A DNA stretch of 7,705 nucleotides from NCBI GenBank assembly GCA_900321595.1, contig ONWP01000194.1:1-7705 (forward strand), written 5' to 3'. The notes beneath the pieces were generated by a model. It saw only the letters and a list, made by a program, of their open reading frames with translations, searched no databases and had not been told where the DNA came from. Within the stretch, counting starts at the first letter, position 1. Each line of letters starts with the position of its first letter. The DNA comes from an uncultured Eubacteriales bacterium. Its GTDB lineage: Bacteria; Bacillota; Clostridia; Oscillospirales; Acutalibacteraceae. A program made the position numbers and the translations under genes. This document shows positions 4,631 through 7,705 of the stretch, one piece after another.

Positions 4631-7009
4631 ATGAACAAGCATGAAAAGGCGCTGGAGCTTGACAAGATCATCGCGAAGCTGGTCGACCGGACGCAGAGCG
4701 CGCCCGGCCGCGAGAAGGCCTCCGCCGTCGAGCCGGTGCACGATCTGCCGCAGGCGAACCGCCTGCTGACCTTCACGTCGGAGGCGCACGCGCTTCTGGC
4801 GCGGTATCAGTGTCCCTCCTTCGGCTCGCTGCGGGATACGGCAGGCGCGCTCGCCAGAGCCGGCGCGGGCGGCGTGCTCTCCACGACAGAGCTGCTGCGC
4901 GTGGCGGAGAACCTGCGCGTGATCCGGGCGCTGGACGCGTGGCGAAAGAATCAGGACGATGAGAAAAAGCTCTCACTGGACGCCTATTTCAGCGCGCTGA
5001 TGCCGAACCGGTATCTGGAGGAGCGCATCACGACCGCGATCCTCTCCGAGGAGGAGATCAGCGACAGGGCAAGTCAGGCGCTCTTTGACATCCGGCGCAA
5101 GATGCGCCAGGCCGGCGCGAGAGTTCGGGAAAAGCTCGACCAGATCGTGCGCAGCCAGACCTATCAGAAGTATCTGCAGGACACCATCATCACCCAGCGC
5201 GGCGGCCGTTACGTGGTGCCGGTCAAGGCGGAATTCCGCTCCATGGTACCCGGTCTCGTGCATGACGCGTCGAGTTCCGGTGCGACGGTCTTCATCGAGC
5301 CCATGGCGGTGGTGGAGGCCAACAATGAGATCAATATGCTCAAATCCAAGGAGGCCGAGGAGATCGAGCGCATCCTGTACGAGCTGTCCGGGGAGGCGGC
5401 GTCCTACGCGGATGAGATCAGGCTCAGCGTGGACTGCGCGGCGGAGCTCGACGTGATCTTCGCGAAAGCGCAGCTGGCCTACGATATGCGCGCCGGGGTG
5501 CCCGCGCTTGGCGGCGACGGCGTGACCGTGCTCAACAAGGCGCGGCATCCGCTGCTCGATCCGGACAAGGTCGTCCCCGTCTCGCTGACGCTGGGCGAAA
5601 GCTTCGACACGCTCATCATCACCGGTCCGAACACCGGCGGCAAGACCGTCTCCATTAAGACGGTCGGGCTCCTGACGCTCATGGCCATGTGCGGTCTGAT
5701 GATCCCGGCCGCGGACGGCAGCCGCGTCTGCGTCTACGACAAGGTCTTCGCCGACATCGGCGACGAGCAGTCCATCGAGCAGAGCCTTTCGACCTTCTCG
5801 GCGCACATGACGAATATCGTGGACATCCTGCGTCAATGCGGCCCCGGCTCGCTGGTGCTCATCGACGAGCTCGGCGCGGGCACAGACCCGGTCGAGGGCG
5901 CGGCGCTGGCGACGGCGATCCTGGAAAAGCTGCGGGAGAAGGGCTGTCAGACCGCCTGTACGACCCATTACGCGGAGCTCAAGGCGTACGCGCTGGCAAC
6001 GCCCGGCATCGAAAACGGCAGCTGTGAATTCGACGTGTCGACGCTGCGGCCCACCTATCGTCTGCTCATCGGCGTCCCCGGAAGGTCGAACGCCTTCGCC
6101 ATCAGCCGCAGGCTCGGCATGGACGAGGCCGTCGTCGACCGCGCGAAGGAGCTGGTCAGCGGCGAAAACACCCGTTTTGAAGATGTGGTCGGCTCGCTGG
6201 AGGCGTCGCGGCTCTCGATGGAGCGCGAGCAGGCCGAGGCCGGACGCGTCCGGGCGGAGGCCGAGAATATCCTCGCGGACGCGAAGGCGCGGCAGGAGAC
6301 GCTGGAGCGCGAGCGCGAACGTATTTTGGAGCAGGCGCGCGGCGAAGCGCTGCGGATCGTGGAGCGCTCCCGGCGGGAGGCGCAGACGCTGCTCGCCGAG
6401 GTCGAGGAGACACGCAAGGCGCTCAAACGGCAGGGACAGAACCGCGACGAGCTGACCGATCTGCGTGCGAAGCTGCGCCGCGGCATCGACGACGTCAGCG
6501 CGGCCGCGCAGTCTCAGGCGCAGCAGGCGGATGACGACTACGTCCTGCCGCGTCCCCTGCGCGTGGGAGACACCGTATCCGTCAAGGGCATGGGCGGCCT
6601 CGCGACCGTGACGAGCGTCGGCAAAAACGGCAAGATCGAGGTGCAGTCCGGTTCCGCAAAGATGAAGCTGACCGAAGCGGACGTCCGGCTGGAGGACGCG
6701 CCGAAAAAGGAGAAGATCGTGCAGCCGCGGACGCAGAACCGCGTCACAGGCGGCAGCGCGCGATCCTCCCGGAACGAATGCGACCTGCGGGGCATGACCG
6801 TGGAGGAGGCGCTCATGGCGCTGGAGCTGTTCCTGGACAGCATGGTCATGGCGCACATGGACACCTTCACCGTCATTCACGGCAAGGGCACCGGCGTGCT
6901 GCGCAAGGCCGTGCAGAAATACCTTTCCTCCAACAAATTCGTGAAGAGCCACCGTCTCGGACGGTACGGCGAGGGCGAGGACGGCGTGACCATCGTGACG
7001 CTGAAATGA
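4631..7009 (+). CDS. mutS2: MutS2: MutS-like ATPase with C-terminal Smr domain
   Basis: A 792-residue protein, close to the usual length of about 780-790. It lacks the mismatch-reading N-terminal domain of MutS. The core includes GGRYVVPVKAEFR (191-203) and HDASSSGATVFIEP (211-224), typical of MutS2. The ABC-type ATPase has Walker A GPNTGGKT (332-339) and Walker B LVLIDELGAGTDP (408-420). A charged coiled coil (about 520-630) is followed by a KOW-like beta domain (about 643-693), a basic linker, and an Smr domain with CDLRG (717-721) and HGKGTG (750-755), the nuclease-associated motifs. Known roles of the family are suppression of homologous recombination and, in Bacillus subtilis, binding collided ribosomes and splitting them for rescue; it does not take part in mismatch repair. 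AGAGGA ends 6 nt before the ATG. A stem-loop separates it from the kinase; the acyltransferase follows 21 nt after its stop. All key residues are present, so it should be active. Confidence 0.97.
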   Translation: MNKHEKALELDKIIAKLVDRTQSAPGREKASAVEPVHDLPQANRLLTFTSEAHALLARYQCPSFGSLRDTAGALARAGAGGVLSTTELLRVAENLRVIRALDAWRKNQDDEKKLSLDAYFSALMPNRYLEERITTAILSEEEISDRASQALFDIRRKMRQAGARVREKLDQIVRSQTYQKYLQDTIITQRGGRYVVPVKAEFRSMVPGLVHDASSSGATVFIEPMAVVEANNEINMLKSKEAEEIERILYELSGEAASYADEIRLSVDCAAELDVIFAKAQLAYDMRAGVPALGGDGVTVLNKARHPLLDPDKVVPVSLTLGESFDTLIITGPNTGGKTVSIKTVGLLTLMAMCGLMIPAADGSRVCVYDKVFADIGDEQSIEQSLSTFSAHMTNIVDILRQCGPGSLVLIDELGAGTDPVEGAALATAILEKLREKGCQTACTTHYAELKAYALATPGIENGSCEFDVSTLRPTYRLLIGVPGRSNAFAISRRLGMDEAVVDRAKELVSGENTRFEDVVGSLEASRLSMEREQAEAGRVRAEAENILADAKARQETLERERERILEQARGEALRIVERSRREAQTLLAEVEETRKALKRQGQNRDELTDLRAKLRRGIDDVSAAAQSQAQQADDDYVLPRPLRVGDTVSVKGMGGLATVTSVGKNGKIEVQSGSAKMKLTEADVRLEDAPKKEKIVQPRTQNRVTGGSARSSRNECDLRGMTVEEALMALELFLDSMVMAHMDTFTVIHGKGTGVLRKAVQKYLSSNKFVKSHRLGRYGEGEDGVTIVTLK

Positions 7010-7030
7010 TTCTCTGAAGGCGATTCCATA

Positions 7031-7705
7031 ATGAAAAAGTTTTTTGACGGGTATCTCGGCGTCCGGCCGGGACACCGTTATGATTACGATCTGCTGCGGG
7101 TGATCGCGATCCTGCTGGTCATTTTTCAGCACACCGGCGAACGCGGCGAGACCCTGTTCTACAAGGCGACAAACCCGGTGGTCTTTCTGTTGGATCTGTT
7201 CCTGTCCGTCTTTTCCAAGATCGCCGTGCCGCTGTTCTTTATGCTCTCCGGCGCGCTGCTGCTGGATCGGACGGAGACGATCGGAAAGCTCTTGAAAAAG
7301 CGCGTCCTGCGCATGACCGCGGTGCTGCTGATCTTTACCGTCGTGCAGATCGTGTATCACGACGGATGGCGCAGTCTGTTTGTGTTCTTTCCGGAATACC
7401 TCAAAAAGATCTGGGCGGATCCGATCCGCGTCCCCTACTGGTATCTGTACTCGTACATCGCGGCGCTGCTGATGCTGCCGTTCCTGCGCCGGATCGCGCA
7501 GAACGCGTCAGACGCGGAATTCCGGTATCTGCTGATCCTGAGCCTGATCTTTGTGTCAGGCGCGTCGATCGTCGAGGCGTTCCTCACGCGCGCGCCGCTG
7601 TCGTCCTATCTCGCGCTTCCGATCGCCACGAGCCGCAACATCTTCTTCATGCTGATGGGCTATTGGGCGGAAAAGCGCGTCCCGGACGCGAAGCTGACCG
7701 GACAG
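7031..7705 (+). CDS. Family-3 membrane acyltransferase (OafA/WecH type), 3' end cut by window edge
   Basis: The frame is open from ATG 7031 to the right edge, giving 225 residues of a family usually around 330-380. Proteins of this family are multi-span inner-membrane enzymes that move acyl (often acetyl) groups onto surface polysaccharides, lipids or peptidoglycan, or modify small molecules. The hallmark start is seen: YDLLRVIAILLVIFQHTGE (19-37), with the conserved His34 at the end of the first membrane span and Arg23 before it. KIAVPLFFMLSGALLLDR (63-80) is the second family motif. VPYWYLYSYIAALLMLPFL (about 136-154) and RNIFFMLMGYWAEKR (about 203-217) match later spans. GAAGG lies 10 nt before the ATG, and the gene begins 21 nt after mutS2, so co-transcription is likely. 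The acceptor substrate cannot be inferred from this part, and no glycan synthesis genes are visible beside it. Confidence 0.88.
   Translation, partial: MKKFFDGYLGVRPGHRYDYDLLRVIAILLVIFQHTGERGETLFYKATNPVVFLLDLFLSVFSKIAVPLFFMLSGALLLDRTETIGKLLKKRVLRMTAVLLIFTVVQIVYHDGWRSLFVFFPEYLKKIWADPIRVPYWYLYSYIAALLMLPFLRRIAQNASDAEFRYLLILSLIFVSGASIVEAFLTRAPLSSYLALPIATSRNIFFMLMGYWAEKRVPDAKLTGQ

Noticed and set aside
3152..4789. A 545-codon open frame on the minus strand opposite the kinase gene
   Set aside because: Same cause: it is a complement of GC-rich coding sequence, with no recognisable domain, and it spans three genes on the other strand.
4973..7360. A 795-codon open frame on the minus strand opposite mutS2
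   Set aside because: It mirrors the mutS2 gene, is rich in His/Arg/Asp/Leu as expected from the complement of GC-rich codons, shows no known motif, and runs past the end of mutS2 into the next gene. MutS2 on the plus strand has all its motifs.
2439..7705. An undescribed defence or mobile island made of VTT, kinase, MutS2 and acyltransferase genes
   Set aside because: All four are common chromosomal families, base composition is even, and no integrase, transposase, tRNA or toxin-like gene is present.

Overview
The window looks like chromosomal DNA of a GC-rich, low-complexity-prone Firmicute, most likely an uncultured Clostridia/Oscillospirales-type gut bacterium. This rests on AGGAGG-type ribosome binding sites, sigma-A promoters with 17-bp spacers lying in short AT-rich gaps between GC-rich genes, a full-length MutS2, and a galactokinase-family variant and VTT membrane protein of the type I associate with clostridia. 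No rRNA, tRNA, CRISPR array, insertion sequence or phage gene was seen.

Left part (1-2282), minus strand. Two genes read leftwards, each with its own promoter. A D-2-hydroxyacid dehydrogenase (1326-2282) is followed by a membrane-anchored PP2C-like protein (1187 down to the left edge, incomplete). The PP2C-like protein has an N-terminal phosphatase-like domain that seems to have lost a key metal-binding motif, one membrane span, and an outside tail ending in EENPGGG repeats encoded by a 21-bp tandem repeat that runs off the window.

Divergent gap (2283-2438). It holds an extended -10 promoter for the dehydrogenase and a strong -35/-10 promoter facing right. The right-facing -10 touches the first possible ATG of the next gene, so that gene probably starts further in, at a TTG (2439).

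Right part (2439-7705), plus strand. Four closely packed genes follow: a VTT/TVP38-TMEM64 (DedA-like) membrane protein, a galactokinase-family GHMP kinase overlapping it by ATGA, MutS2 (P-loop ATPase plus Smr domain), and the first 225 residues of a family-3 membrane acyltransferase. A perfect 10-bp stem-loop with only a short T run sits between the kinase and mutS2 and may act as a partial terminator. The genes do not form an obvious pathway: the kinase has no galT/galE neighbour, MutS2 is a housekeeping nucleic-acid/ribosome-rescue protein, and the two membrane proteins are envelope functions.

The points most worth following are the PP2C-like receptor-shaped protein with its repeat tail and the altered sugar-binding motif of the kinase. 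The rest is ordinary chromosomal content. I do not see convincing evidence for a wholly new multi-gene system.
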